Assembly (NCBI GenBank): GCA_965364515.1
Contig: CBDTXZ010000002.1
Location: 1 to 49,743, forward strand
Direction: 5' to 3'
DNA from: JAHEDH01 sp965364515
Lineage (GTDB): Bacteria; Actinomycetota; Acidimicrobiia; Spongiisociales; ZC4RG35
Length of the DNA: 49,743 bases
Position 1 is the stretch's first letter. Every line of letters begins with the position of its first letter. Of the stretch, positions 1 through 9,637 are shown piece by piece. Under the pieces are notes generated by a model that was given only the letters and a program-made list of their open reading frames with translations, ran no database searches and was not told where the DNA came from. A program made the translations under genes and the position numbers.

Positions 1-1105
1 CGACCTCGGCGAAGGTCGGAGCCACGACCTCCGTCGGCGTTGTCGTCGTTGACGATGCGTCCGGTGCCTCTGTGGTCGTGGTCGTGGCCTCGACCCGCTC
101 CTCCCCTGCGATGGCATCCCGAGCGTCGATGAGAAAGGCGTGCAGGGCGTCGATTTCGGCGACCGAGACTTCGGTGTCGGGATATGCGGGCATGCCACCG
201 GGAAGCCCGGTTCGCATGACCGTTTCGAGCCACGGCCTCGTGGCGAAGGCCGGTGACGGAGCAGAAGCTGCGCCCTGTGCGTTGAGACCGTGACATCCTG
301 CACAGCCCAGCTTCAGGAACAGCGCGCGACCGTCGGTCACGGCGTCACCGGACAGGGCACTGCCCGTCAGGCCTGGGCCGGGATAGAAGTATGCGGCGTC
401 GAGGTAGGCGACCGGAGAGCGGTCGTATCCCGTCGGATCGAGATTGTGGTGTGTGTCGGGGCTCCGGAGCAGCAAGGTGACGAGACCCAAGGCGAGCGAG
501 ATCATCGCCACCGCCACCAGCGGGGCGAGGTTGAACGGTCGGCGCAACCGCGGGGAGCGACCTCGCTCCGGATCCGGTTCCTCGGTCTTGCCGGATCGGG
601 ACACCCGGACCAGCCACAGCACGGCGACGATCATGATGACCCAGACCGAGCCGATGACCGCCGTGACCACCCACGATCCCAACCCCGGGATCTCGACCCC
701 GACCTCCGTGGCCACGATCTGTGCGCCGATGCCCACGCCGATCGTCACGGTGCCCGCCTCGGTGTCGGGCTCGTCCTCGACCACGACCCGCACCTTGTGG
801 ACTCCTCGTACCGTGAAGGCCGTGGTGAACGTGGCGACGCCGATGCTGTTGGTCGTGGCGGAGCCCAGGCGGATCTCACCGGTGACACCGGCGAAGAACG
901 CGTCCCCGAAGAACACGAGTGACGCCCCTTCGATCGGTTGGCCGCTGGAGGCCTCCCGTACGCTGACCGTGATCTCGATCTCTTCACCGGCCGCTGCCTG
1001 GTCTGGGCCCGAGACGTCGAGAATCCAGTGGTCGGCGACGGCCTTCGGATGCGGGAAGCAGACCGCAACGACGACCAGAGTCATGAGCACGACGCGCGCT
1101 CTCAT
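1..1105 (-). CDS. Membrane-anchored cytochrome c with N-terminal Ig-like domain (partial)
   Basis: This is an open reading frame with no stop before the left edge, so the C-terminus is missing; about 368 residues are visible. The start ATG (1103-1105) overlaps the stop of the NrfD gene as ATGA. Seen in order: a signal peptide (about residues 1-24), a beta-rich Ig-like region (about 25-130) with no cysteines, a TM segment (about 145-167), a short Arg-rich loop, a second TM (about 193-213), then a c-type cytochrome domain with the haem motif CAGCH at 268-272 and a likely distal Met at 305 (GGMPAYP). A Thr/Ser-rich linker begins near 340. The predicted topology puts both the Ig domain and the haem outside the membrane. 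With the two upstream genes it looks like the terminal electron carrier of a quinol-oxidising module. The family of the whole protein is not recognised; the haem motif is secure. Confidence 0.85.
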   Translation of the reverse strand, partial: MRARVVLMTLVVVAVCFPHPKAVADHWILDVSGPDQAAAGEEIEITVSVREASSGQPIEGASLVFFGDAFFAGVTGEIRLGSATTNSIGVATFTTAFTVRGVHKVRVVVEDEPDTEAGTVTIGVGIGAQIVATEVGVEIPGLGSWVVTAVIGSVWVIMIVAVLWLVRVSRSGKTEEPDPERGRSPRLRRPFNLAPLVAVAMISLALGLVTLLLRSPDTHHNLDPTGYDRSPVAYLDAAYFYPGPGLTGSALSGDAVTDGRALFLKLGCAGCHGLNAQGAASAPSPAFATRPWLETVMRTGLPGGMPAYPDTEVSVAEIDALHAFLIDARDAIAGEERVEATTTTTEAPDASSTTTTPTEVVAPTFAEV

Positions 1106-2448
1106 GCGCCGCCCCCCGCGCTCGGATCACTCCTCGCCTCCGAAGGGATCTGCAACTGCGCTCGTTGCTCCTCTTCCTCGACCATCTCGTAGACGGCCAT
1201 GATCGGAAAGACCTTCACGAAGAGGGTCACCAGAAGGGCGAAGAAGGCGAACCCGCCCGCAGTGATCGACCACTCCACCCACGTGGGCGCGTAGTCGGCC
1301 GGTTCGTAGGGCATGAGCGGGGCCCGTAGACCCGTGATGACGATGAAGTACCGCTCAACCCACATCGCAAGCGCCACGAAGACCGCAGCCGTCACGATCC
1401 CACCGATCGTGCGCATCCGTGGAATGAACATGAGCACGATCGGTACGACGAGCCCTCCCACGAGGTAGAACCAGAAGTAGGGGGCGAACTCGGCCACGAA
1501 CAGCTGCCGGAAGATGAACTCGGACCCTTCCTCGAACTTGAACCCGGCCGTCACGTACTCGGAGATGTTGGCGTAGAGCATCACGCCCGCCATCACGGCG
1601 AGGAGGTACCCGAGGTAGCGGAAGTGCCTGAGGGTGAGGTACGCCTCCAGGTGGTACACGCGGCGCAGGAGCGCCATGAGGATGATGAGGGAGGCAATGC
1701 CGGAGAAGATCGCGCCGGCAACGAAGAAGAAGCCGAAGATGGCGCTGTTCCAGGCCTCCCGAAGGGTCATCGCAAAGATCCACGACACAACCGTGTGAAC
1801 CGAAACCGCGATGGGAATGATGAGGATCATCATGATCGAGATCGACGTGTGGAGCTGGCGCTTCTGGTCCGCCGTCCCCTCCCATTTGATGGCGAGGATT
1901 CGGTAGAGACCGCTCTTCCAACGGGCGACCTGCCCCGTGAGGCGATCACGGAAGAACGCCAGGTCCGGGATCATCGGCAGGTAGAGGTAGAGGAGGCTGG
2001 CGGAGAGGTACGTGGTGACCGCCGTCACGTCCCACACGATGGGCGACTGCCATCGTCCGTACACGATCACGTTGAGGAATCGGTCAGGACGGCCCAGGTC
2101 GACCACCACGAACAGGGCGCCCGTCATCAAGGCGACCGCGGTGATGAACTCGGCCATGCGGGTCACCGGAGTGCGCCAAGTGGCGTTGGACACTCGCAGG
2201 ATCGCCGAGATGAGTGTCCCCGCGTGACTGATGCCGATGAAGAAGACGAACATCGTGATGTAGAGACCCCAGGAGATGCGGTCCCGCATCCCGGTCACCA
2301 CGAGCCCGTCGCGCAGCTGGATGTAGTACGCGTAGATCGCCCAGGCGATCACCGCCAGCAATGCGCCGACAACGACGTAGTAGCTCCGGCTGGTGGTTCG
2401 AGCAGGTTCGAGCGTCGACTCTTCCAGCTCCGCCTGCCAGGGGCTCAC
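1102..2448 (-). CDS. nrfD-like: NrfD/PsrC-type polytopic membrane subunit
   Basis: A 448-residue integral membrane protein with about nine or ten TM helices and no cofactor-binding cysteines, in the NrfD/PsrC/DmsC-like quinol-binding family. Typical features are the SWGLYITMFVFFIGISHAG stretch early on and the VVVDLGRPDRFLN loop, which matches the DLGRP signature of this family. I chose the GTG at 2448 because it overlaps the TGA of the Fe-S gene (GTGA); the same frame stays open to 2493 but would overlap the Fe-S gene by 49 bases. It ends by ATGA overlap with the cytochrome c gene. Known role of the family: exchange of quinone electrons with a periplasmic Fe-S partner. The direction of electron flow here is inferred from the downstream cytochrome c (quinol to cytochrome). 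Confidence 0.9.
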   Translation of the reverse strand: MSPWQAELEESTLEPARTTSRSYYVVVGALLAVIAWAIYAYYIQLRDGLVVTGMRDRISWGLYITMFVFFIGISHAGTLISAILRVSNATWRTPVTRMAEFITAVALMTGALFVVVDLGRPDRFLNVIVYGRWQSPIVWDVTAVTTYLSASLLYLYLPMIPDLAFFRDRLTGQVARWKSGLYRILAIKWEGTADQKRQLHTSISIMMILIIPIAVSVHTVVSWIFAMTLREAWNSAIFGFFFVAGAIFSGIASLIILMALLRRVYHLEAYLTLRHFRYLGYLLAVMAGVMLYANISEYVTAGFKFEEGSEFIFRQLFVAEFAPYFWFYLVGGLVVPIVLMFIPRMRTIGGIVTAAVFVALAMWVERYFIVITGLRAPLMPYEPADYAPTWVEWSITAGGFAFFALLVTLFVKVFPIMAVYEMVEEEEQRAQLQIPSEARSDPSAGGGA

Positions 2449-3554
2449 CGCTCCCACGTGACGCTTCCTTCCGCAACTCGAGACCACGGCCACCGAATCC
2501 GGAGGTGACCGGTCGTCGTTGGATCCCGGCCGACGTCTTCACCATGGCCTGGGATGTAGTAGACGCGAGGTTGCGAGCCGAGCTCCTCCTTGAGACGGAA
2601 GGCGTTGTTGTTGGCGAGAAAACGTGACACCGAAACCAGCTCGCGTCCGTTGGTGGCGTTGTCCTCCTCGAGATCTCCGTAGTAGATCGCCCTGTGGGGG
2701 CACCCCTGGATGCAGAACGGCAGCGTTCCCGCCCGCACCATGTCGGGACAGAAGTCGCACTTCATGACCGTGCCCTTCCGCGCCGGCACCTGCAGCTCGA
2801 GGTCGTAGTCGGCCAGCAATGCTTCCTCGGGGACCGGTGGTGCGCCCCAGTTGAAGAACCGTCGGTCGTACGGACAGGCAGCCATGCAGATACGGCAGCC
2901 GATACAGCGGTCCTGGTCGATGAGCACCGGCCCCTCCGGTGTGGAGAATGTGGCCGCCACCGGGCACACGTTGACACACGGCGGGTTCTGGCACTGCTGA
3001 CAGGGTGTGGGGATGAAACGAGTGCCATCTCCCGGGAGTTCGGCTTCGTACACCTCGATCCACTGCATGGGTTCGGGCGTGAAGTGGCCCTCGATGCAGG
3101 CGGTGGTGCATTGCGGCGGCAGCCCGACGCTCTGACAACCGTCGCAGCGTCGCAGGTCGATGATCATCGTCCATTGCCGGGTCCTCGCCCGTGGCGGGAG
3201 CAGCTCCGGCTCTGCCGGCGGAACCTGCGCCATGGCGCTGCGGACCATGTGGGGAACCATGAGATAGGTGCCACCGAAGAGAGCCGACCCTCCGAACAGT
3301 CTCAAGGCCGTGCGACGGTCGACGGTGCGCACTCCGTCCGCAAACAGCCAGGCCGTCCACTCCCTCCGGCTTTCGCGGGACATCGAGGCGCGCGCCGCAA
3401 CCACCGGCACCGATGCGAGCACGGTGAAGACCGTCAGGAGCACGAAGAGCGGGCTCACTCCCCACACGACCAACGCGGTCGCCGCCAGCGAGGCGAGCAG
3501 CCCCAATCCTGCGTGACTTCGAAGACGCCTGCGCTCAAACCGGCGAGTCACCAT
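2445..3554 (-). CDS. nrfC-like: Four-cluster [4Fe-4S] ferredoxin-like subunit with N-terminal membrane segments
   Basis: 369 residues. Four cysteine groups typical of the NrfC/DmsB/PsrB family: C137/C140/C149/C153, C185/C188/C193/C197, C217/C220/C224/C228 and C266/C269/C281/C285. The N-terminus is unusual. Two hydrophobic stretches (about 15-32 and 35-55) come before a twin-arginine-like motif (DRRTALRLFGG, Arg 80-81) and a third hydrophobic stretch (about 86-101), so the clusters probably sit outside the cell on a membrane anchor. It is the first gene of a three-gene overlapping operon with the NrfD subunit and cytochrome c. It should pass electrons from the quinol site to the haem. It could be part of an alternative complex III-like or sulfur/nitrogen-oxide reductase complex whose catalytic subunit lies beyond the left edge. 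No good Shine-Dalgarno sequence is visible. Confidence 0.9.
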   Translation of the reverse strand: MVTRRFERRRLRSHAGLGLLASLAATALVVWGVSPLFVLLTVFTVLASVPVVAARASMSRESRREWTAWLFADGVRTVDRRTALRLFGGSALFGGTYLMVPHMVRSAMAQVPPAEPELLPPRARTRQWTMIIDLRRCDGCQSVGLPPQCTTACIEGHFTPEPMQWIEVYEAELPGDGTRFIPTPCQQCQNPPCVNVCPVAATFSTPEGPVLIDQDRCIGCRICMAACPYDRRFFNWGAPPVPEEALLADYDLELQVPARKGTVMKCDFCPDMVRAGTLPFCIQGCPHRAIYYGDLEEDNATNGRELVSVSRFLANNNAFRLKEELGSQPRVYYIPGHGEDVGRDPTTTGHLRIRWPWSRVAEGSVTWER

Positions 3555-3783
3555 GAGGAAACCCGCTGCATGGGGGCCGGACCACTTGGCGTGCTCACGA
3601 GACTCCTCCCGGTGCCGTTCGACGGCGCCGACTGATTTCGCACACTGTTTGGATCCGCGGATTGGCCGCGCAAGGGCAGAAAGTCCATACGTGCGATCGG
3701 TGCCCCAGGAAGCCGAGACCCCGATGGCCTGGCCAGTGAAGCGGTGGTGACCTATCCGGCGGTCGACGAACCACCCGGGCGCA

Positions 3784-3806
3784 AACCCAGACGCGGCGAG
3801 TGGGTT
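3784..3806 (-). terminator. Weak hairpin after the GAPDH-like gene
   Basis: An inverted repeat (AACCCA 3784-3789, TGGGTT 3801-3806, 11-nt loop) lies directly after the stop codon of the GAPDH-like gene. There is no run of T, so this is only a possible transcript end for the aceB-aceA operon. Bases 3555-3807 otherwise show no gene. Confidence 0.3.
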
Positions 3807-3807
3807 C

Positions 3808-4860
3808 TCACACCTCGGTGTACAAGTAGGGGCGGAGTACGTCGAGGCGTCGCTCCATCGAGCCCTCGTCGATGAGACGCAGCGTGGCCGCCACTGTCGA
3901 GAGCAGCGGGTTGCCGTCCTGGGGGGTGAAGCAGAACCCGACCAGTTCGTTTCCTCCCCGAACCGCCAGCGTGTCGAGCGAGACGACCGCCTGGGCGAGG
4001 ATGCGCCCGTAGTAGCCGTGATCCCGACCGAAAGAGAACACCTCGTTGGCCGAGCGCTTGAGCGTGACCGCCACTCTCGTGTTGGCGTTGAGACGGTCGA
4101 TCGCCTCGTCGACCGTGATGTCCTGGTCGAGAGTGAGCGAGAAGTGGATCGAGTGCATGTACTGGGTGTTGAGCTTCAGTGCGGACGAGAACACGTTGAG
4201 GTCGTAGTCCATCGTCTCGAACAAACCATGGGCATCCCTGGCATGGTGTGTTCCGAACCGGTCGTCCTTGTGTGGCTCGACCGTGGGGCTGGCGACGAAC
4301 CCCGAACTCTGGCTGATGTCGTTGGCGCGCCGGATGCACAGGAAACGGCCGTCCTCGAGGTGCGATTCCCCGTCCGGGTCCATCGCCAGTGTCTTGATGA
4401 GGGCGGCGATGTTGTGGGTGTTGCACGACACGATGTGCAGGAACCGGTCGTCGATGGACACGACCCGATCGTTGATGCCACGGGCGTACATCTTGCCGAA
4501 ACCGAACTCGGAGCCCTGGGCCATGAACCCGAGGGGCCCCTCGGCGTGGTCGTAGAACTCCTCTTTCATCCTGTTGCCGACCGGTGTGCAGTCGATCACG
4601 ACCGTCGCCCGCTCGATCGCCTCGGTCGCCCCGTACTTGGGAGCGTGGCCGAGATCTTCGAATGCGGTCCGGCGGTCGTCGTCGACCGCCAGGACCGCAC
4701 CACGTCTCACGAGGTCGTTCACCTTGGCCCGCTCGGTGGCGAGCGGCGTCCGCTTGTGAAACGTCACCTCATCGATGCCGAAGTCGTCCCGGTGATCGGC
4801 GAGCAGCCCGATCAGCGGTTCACCGATGGTCCCGGTGCCGATCACATGAACGATGGACAT
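3808..4860 (-). CDS. Type II (archaeal-like) glyceraldehyde-3-phosphate dehydrogenase-family protein
   Basis: 350 residues. The start ATG (4858-4860) has a good GAGGAG ribosome site, and the gene lies 10 bp after aceA. The N-terminus has a Rossmann dinucleotide motif (HVIGTGTIGEPLIGLL), and near residue 150 is SCNTHN, which matches the SCNT active-site cysteine of archaeal-type GAPDH; a following IRRANDISQ stretch also fits that family. Family members oxidise glyceraldehyde-3-phosphate with NAD(P)+ and phosphate. Its place as third gene of a malate synthase-isocitrate lyase operon suggests a role in gluconeogenic growth on acetate or fatty acids, or activity on another aldehyde or semialdehyde. 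The family call rests on motifs; the substrate is not shown by the sequence. Confidence 0.65.
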   Translation of the reverse strand: MSIVHVIGTGTIGEPLIGLLADHRDDFGIDEVTFHKRTPLATERAKVNDLVRRGAVLAVDDDRRTAFEDLGHAPKYGATEAIERATVVIDCTPVGNRMKEEFYDHAEGPLGFMAQGSEFGFGKMYARGINDRVVSIDDRFLHIVSCNTHNIAALIKTLAMDPDGESHLEDGRFLCIRRANDISQSSGFVASPTVEPHKDDRFGTHHARDAHGLFETMDYDLNVFSSALKLNTQYMHSIHFSLTLDQDITVDEAIDRLNANTRVAVTLKRSANEVFSFGRDHGYYGRILAQAVVSLDTLAVRGGNELVGFCFTPQDGNPLLSTVAATLRLIDEGSMERRLDVLRPYLYTEV

Positions 4861-4870
4861 GAAACGCTCC

Positions 4871-6154
<1,284 letters not shown>

Positions 6155-6195
6155 GAGTGTCTCTCCTGTTTCGTGATCGGTTGGGTCTGTCGGTC

Positions 6196-7743
6196 TCAGT
6201 CGATGTGGTCGTAGGCCACGAGGGTGAGGAACTCGACGAAGTCGGGGTTGAGGGCGACGTCGAGGAAGACGTCTACTGCGAGGGGGTCGACGTCGAGCCC
6301 CTCGACCTCCTCGGCGGTGATTCGCCGGACCAGGTCGGCGTCGATCGGGCCCAATTCGGGTGTTCCGACCCCGTGATTCACCCATTGCCAGATCTGGCTT
6401 CTCGAGATCTCGGCGGTGGCGACATCCTCCATCAGGTTGTCGATGCCGGCGGCTCCGACGCCCGAGAGCCAGGAGTCGAGGTAGCGGATACCCACGTTGA
6501 TGTTGGTGCGCAGCCCGGCCTCGGTCACCGATGCTCCTGGAATGGTGACATCGAGGAGATCGTTCGGGGCAATGACCACCTCGCGTTGGCGTTCGAGCTG
6601 GTTGGGACGGTCACCGAGCACCTGATCGAACTCTGCCCGTGCCACCTCGACGAGACCCGGATGCGCCACCCAGGTTCCGTCGCAACCGGCTTCGGCTTCC
6701 CGCTTCTTGTCGTCCCCGACCTTCGCGAACGCCGCCTCGGTGACCTCGGAGTCGGCGCGATTCGGGATGAATGCTGCCATTCCGCCGATGGCGTGTGCCC
6801 CTCGTCGGTGGCATGTGGCGATCTGAAGCTCCGTGTATGCGTGCATGAACGGTGTCGACATCGTGACCGCAGACCGATCAGGCAGCACGAACTCGGGGCG
6901 GTTCCGGAACTTCTTGATCACCGAGAAGATGTAATCCCAGCGCCCGGCATTGAGCCCGGCAGAGTGGTCCCGCAACTCGTAGAGGATCTCGTCCATCTGG
7001 AATGCGGCAGTGATCGTCTCTATCAGGACCGTGGCCCGAATGGTCCCGACCGGGAGACCGAGGAGCTCCTGAGCCTTGACGAAGACGTCGTTCCACAGCC
7101 GGGCCTCGAGGTGATGCTCGAGCTTCGGCAGGTAGAAGTACGGGCCGGATCCGCGCTCGATCGCCGCCCGCCCTCCGTGGAACAGGTACAGACCGAAGTC
7201 GAAGATGGACCCAGGCACCGGCTCGCCGTCCACGAGCGCGTGCTTCTCGACGAGATGCCATCCACGGGGTCGGACCATGAGCGTGGCGAGGTCCTCTCCC
7301 AACTCGTACGCCTTCGCCTCGGTCTCGAGCGTCAGGGTGCGATGCTGGGCCTCCAGCAGATTGCGCTGACCGGTGACCACGTTCTCCCAGGTGGGGGTGC
7401 AGGCGTCTTCGAAGTCGGCCATGAAGACGTTCGCCCCGGAGTTGAGGGCGTTGATGACCATCTTGGCGTCCACCGACCCGGTGATCTCGACTCGACGGTC
7501 GATCAGGTCATGAGCCGGAGCCACGACGGTCCAGTCGGATTCCCTCACGGCGGCGGTGTCGGGCTCGAAATCGAGCGTTCCGCCGGCGTCGAGGGCGTGT
7601 TGTCGCTCAGCGCGGGCCTCGAGGAGCTCGAGACGTACGTCCCGGAAGGTGCGGGTGAGCTCTGCCACGAAGGCGAGGGCGTCATCACTCAGGATCTCGG
7701 GGTCGAGATTCGGTCCGGCCAGTTCGATCGATGCAGTTTTCAT
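6196..7743 (-). CDS. aceB: Malate synthase A
   Basis: About 515 residues, the length of malate synthase A rather than the longer G form. Diagnostic blocks include FMADFEDACTPTW, RPRGWHL, LPKLEHHLEARLWND, the TIRATVLIETITAAFQM region and, near the C-terminus, the GAAGIDNLMEDVATAEISRSQ block. It condenses glyoxylate and acetyl-CoA to malate. Two in-frame starts exist, ATG 7749 and ATG 7743; the second has the better spacing from a weak ACGGA. It is the first gene of the glyoxylate operon and is divergent from the RamB-like regulator, sharing about 100 bp of control region. Confidence 0.97.
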   Translation of the reverse strand: MKTASIELAGPNLDPEILSDDALAFVAELTRTFRDVRLELLEARAERQHALDAGGTLDFEPDTAAVRESDWTVVAPAHDLIDRRVEITGSVDAKMVINALNSGANVFMADFEDACTPTWENVVTGQRNLLEAQHRTLTLETEAKAYELGEDLATLMVRPRGWHLVEKHALVDGEPVPGSIFDFGLYLFHGGRAAIERGSGPYFYLPKLEHHLEARLWNDVFVKAQELLGLPVGTIRATVLIETITAAFQMDEILYELRDHSAGLNAGRWDYIFSVIKKFRNRPEFVLPDRSAVTMSTPFMHAYTELQIATCHRRGAHAIGGMAAFIPNRADSEVTEAAFAKVGDDKKREAEAGCDGTWVAHPGLVEVARAEFDQVLGDRPNQLERQREVVIAPNDLLDVTIPGASVTEAGLRTNINVGIRYLDSWLSGVGAAGIDNLMEDVATAEISRSQIWQWVNHGVGTPELGPIDADLVRRITAEEVEGLDVDPLAVDVFLDVALNPDFVEFLTLVAYDHID

Positions 7744-7760
7744 GTTCATTCCGTCGATGT

Positions 7761-7774
7761 TTCACGCTTGTGAA
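7761..7774. promoter_or_regulatory. Candidate operator in the aceB-ramB intergenic region
   Basis: The perfect inverted repeat TTCACGCTTGTGAA (5-bp arms, 4-nt spacer) lies 18 bp from the aceB start and 71 bp from the regulator start. A second, shorter dyad TCGCATTACGCGA is at 7814-7826. Their position between a RamB-like gene and its likely targets makes them candidate binding sites. Neither closely matches the published RamB consensus with a TTTGC core. Confidence 0.4.
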
Positions 7775-7844
7775 CGGATCACGGCGACTTCGGACCGCAA
7801 GAACCGACTATCTTTCGCATTACGCGAGCAATGGTGTTCTTCTG

Positions 7845-9299
7845 ATGACCCTCGATCCGTTGGTGTTCGGTCACCGACTCCGGCACTTCCGACGCCAGCG
7901 CAACATGACGCTGGAGGATCTGGGTGAGGCGATCGGGCGGCCTGCGCCCTATCTCTCCCTCGTCGAGAACGGCAAGCGCGACGTGAAACTCGGACAGATC
8001 GGCGCCCTCGCCGAGGCGGTCGGGGTCTCGGTCGCCGAACTACTCGAAGATGCCGCCCCCGACCGGCGCTCCGACCTCGAGATTCGACTCGAACGCGCCC
8101 AGCAACATCCGGTGTATCGCCGGCTCGGGCTCCCCCACCTGAAGCCGACCGCCAAGACGCCCGACGACGTGCTCGAGCACCTCTTGGCGCTCTACGAGGT
8201 CGCCGCCGTCGACACACCGGTCGGGTCGGCGACCGCAGACGATCTCAGGAGGGCGAACGGCGACTGTGCTCGACGTCTGGCGGAGGCGGACGGATGGCTC
8301 GAAGACGTCGAACTCGCAGCCGAGGCCCTGCTCGAGGAGGCCGGCATCGACGACACCGGTCCGCTCACCACCCGGGACCTGACCGCACTTGCAGATCATC
8401 TCGGATATCGGGTGCGCGCCGTCGACGACATCCCCAAATCGGTCCGTTCGATCGTGGACGAGTCACGACAGCGCATCTACGTTGCCCAACGGAACGAGTT
8501 GCGTACCAGACAGGCCAGAAAGGCGATCCTCCAGACCCTCGGGCACCGGGTGCTCGGCCACGAAGATCCTCAGACTCCCTTCGAGATGCTGTGGCAGCGC
8601 GTCGAGACGTCGTACTTCGCGGCCGCGATCCTCGTCCCGGCGAAATCGGCGCAGGCGTTTCTGAAGCCTGCCAAACAGGGACGCGATCTGTCCATCGAGG
8701 ACCTCAAAGAACGGTTCTACGTGTCATACGAGATGGCCGCCCAACGCTTCACCAACCTGGCCACGGCGACCCTCGACATCCGATGCCACTTTCTGCGGAG
8801 TCGCAACGACGGGACGATCGTGAAGGCGTACTCGAACGATGGCGCCCCACTCCCCCAGGACGGCTACGGAGGAAGCGAGGGCCGCAGACTCTGTCGGCAG
8901 TTCGCAGCCCGGACGGCCTACGAATCAGAAACGGGCTACGACGTCCACAACCAGTTCACCGACACACCGGCCGGTTCGTTCCTGTGCTCCACCCATCTCG
9001 TGGCGGCCGGAGACGGAGACGCCATGACCATCGGGGTTCGATTCAAAGACGCCCGCTACTTCCGGGGACGCCGCACCGACCAGCACCGGATCTCGAAATG
9101 CCCCGACGGTGAGTGCTGTCACCGGCCTGCCCGTGGCGAGTACGTCCCCGGCCTCGTCGTGCATTCGCGGATCCAGGAGCGCCTCGTCGGCGTGCTGACA
9201 CCGAGCCTCGACCCGCCCATCGACTCGGCGGAAGTCGCAGAATTCGCCGAGCGTCACGACGTCGACGAAACATCTTCACTTTTCGACGAACTCCAATAG
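7845..9299 (+). CDS. ramB-like: RamB/ScfR-family XRE transcriptional regulator
   Basis: 484 residues. An XRE helix-turn-helix lies at about 7-60 (FGHRLRHFRRQRNMTLEDLG, then APYLSLVENGKRD). A region resembling the IrrE/M78 peptidase fold lies in the middle, and a C-terminal DUF2083-like (short-chain fatty-acyl regulator) region carries cysteines, including CPDGECCH near the end. The zinc motif of M78 peptidases is degraded here (GHRVLGHE instead of HExxH), as expected for a sensor rather than an enzyme. The family includes RamB of Corynebacterium, which controls acetate and glyoxylate genes. Divergence from aceB fits that role. I chose ATG 7845 because the HTH starts just after it; no Shine-Dalgarno sequence is seen. 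Confidence 0.88.
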   Translation: MTLDPLVFGHRLRHFRRQRNMTLEDLGEAIGRPAPYLSLVENGKRDVKLGQIGALAEAVGVSVAELLEDAAPDRRSDLEIRLERAQQHPVYRRLGLPHLKPTAKTPDDVLEHLLALYEVAAVDTPVGSATADDLRRANGDCARRLAEADGWLEDVELAAEALLEEAGIDDTGPLTTRDLTALADHLGYRVRAVDDIPKSVRSIVDESRQRIYVAQRNELRTRQARKAILQTLGHRVLGHEDPQTPFEMLWQRVETSYFAAAILVPAKSAQAFLKPAKQGRDLSIEDLKERFYVSYEMAAQRFTNLATATLDIRCHFLRSRNDGTIVKAYSNDGAPLPQDGYGGSEGRRLCRQFAARTAYESETGYDVHNQFTDTPAGSFLCSTHLVAAGDGDAMTIGVRFKDARYFRGRRTDQHRISKCPDGECCHRPARGEYVPGLVVHSRIQERLVGVLTPSLDPPIDSAEVAEFAERHDVDETSSLFDELQ

Positions 9300-9302
9300 G
9301 CT
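9297..9302 (+). promoter_or_regulatory. Possible -10 element (TAGGCT) for the 98-residue protein gene
   Basis: TAGGCT spans the stop codon of the RamB-like gene, 35 bp before the next start. The resulting leader would be about 29 nt and would contain the GGGAGG ribosome site. Confidence 0.35.
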
Positions 9303-9337
9303 GATCTGCAAGAATCCCCCAGTGGGAGGTGAAGTGC

Positions 9338-9634
9338 ATGACGACATATCGTGGATCGCTGAGGGTGCCCGGCGATGAAGGGCCGCCTCTGTCGGTCGAG
9401 ATCGATCTGACCGCAGAGCGCTTTCGAATGAGCGCCGGAGACGCCGAGATCGGCGACTGGTCCATGTCTGAGATTCGCGTCAACGCCCTTCCCGACGGAT
9501 TCCATCTCCGGGCCGAGGGCGAAGAGGTCCTCCTCGACGTCAGTGACGACGCCCAATTCGCCGTCGACCTCGGGCTCCGCACTGCTCCCCCGCATCTGAG
9601 GCGCCGCATGAGCGCTCTGATGCGCAACGACTGA
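9338..9634 (+). CDS. Small conserved-looking protein, function unknown
   Basis: 98 residues, soluble, acidic in the middle and ending with an Arg-rich tail (LRRRMSALMRND). ATG 9338 is preceded by GGGAGG (9324-9329) at 8 nt, so it is preferred over the GTG at 9329. The pattern of hydrophobic residues suggests a small beta-rich fold. No family is recognised. It is convergent with the E2 gene, with the two stops 3 bp apart. Confidence 0.75.
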   Translation: MTTYRGSLRVPGDEGPPLSVEIDLTAERFRMSAGDAEIGDWSMSEIRVNALPDGFHLRAEGEEVLLDVSDDAQFAVDLGLRTAPPHLRRRMSALMRND

Positions 9635-9637
9635 ACG

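Noticed and set aside
6157..7773. Antisense open frame of 538 codons over malate synthase
   Set aside because: The opposite strand encodes a full-length malate synthase with all family blocks.
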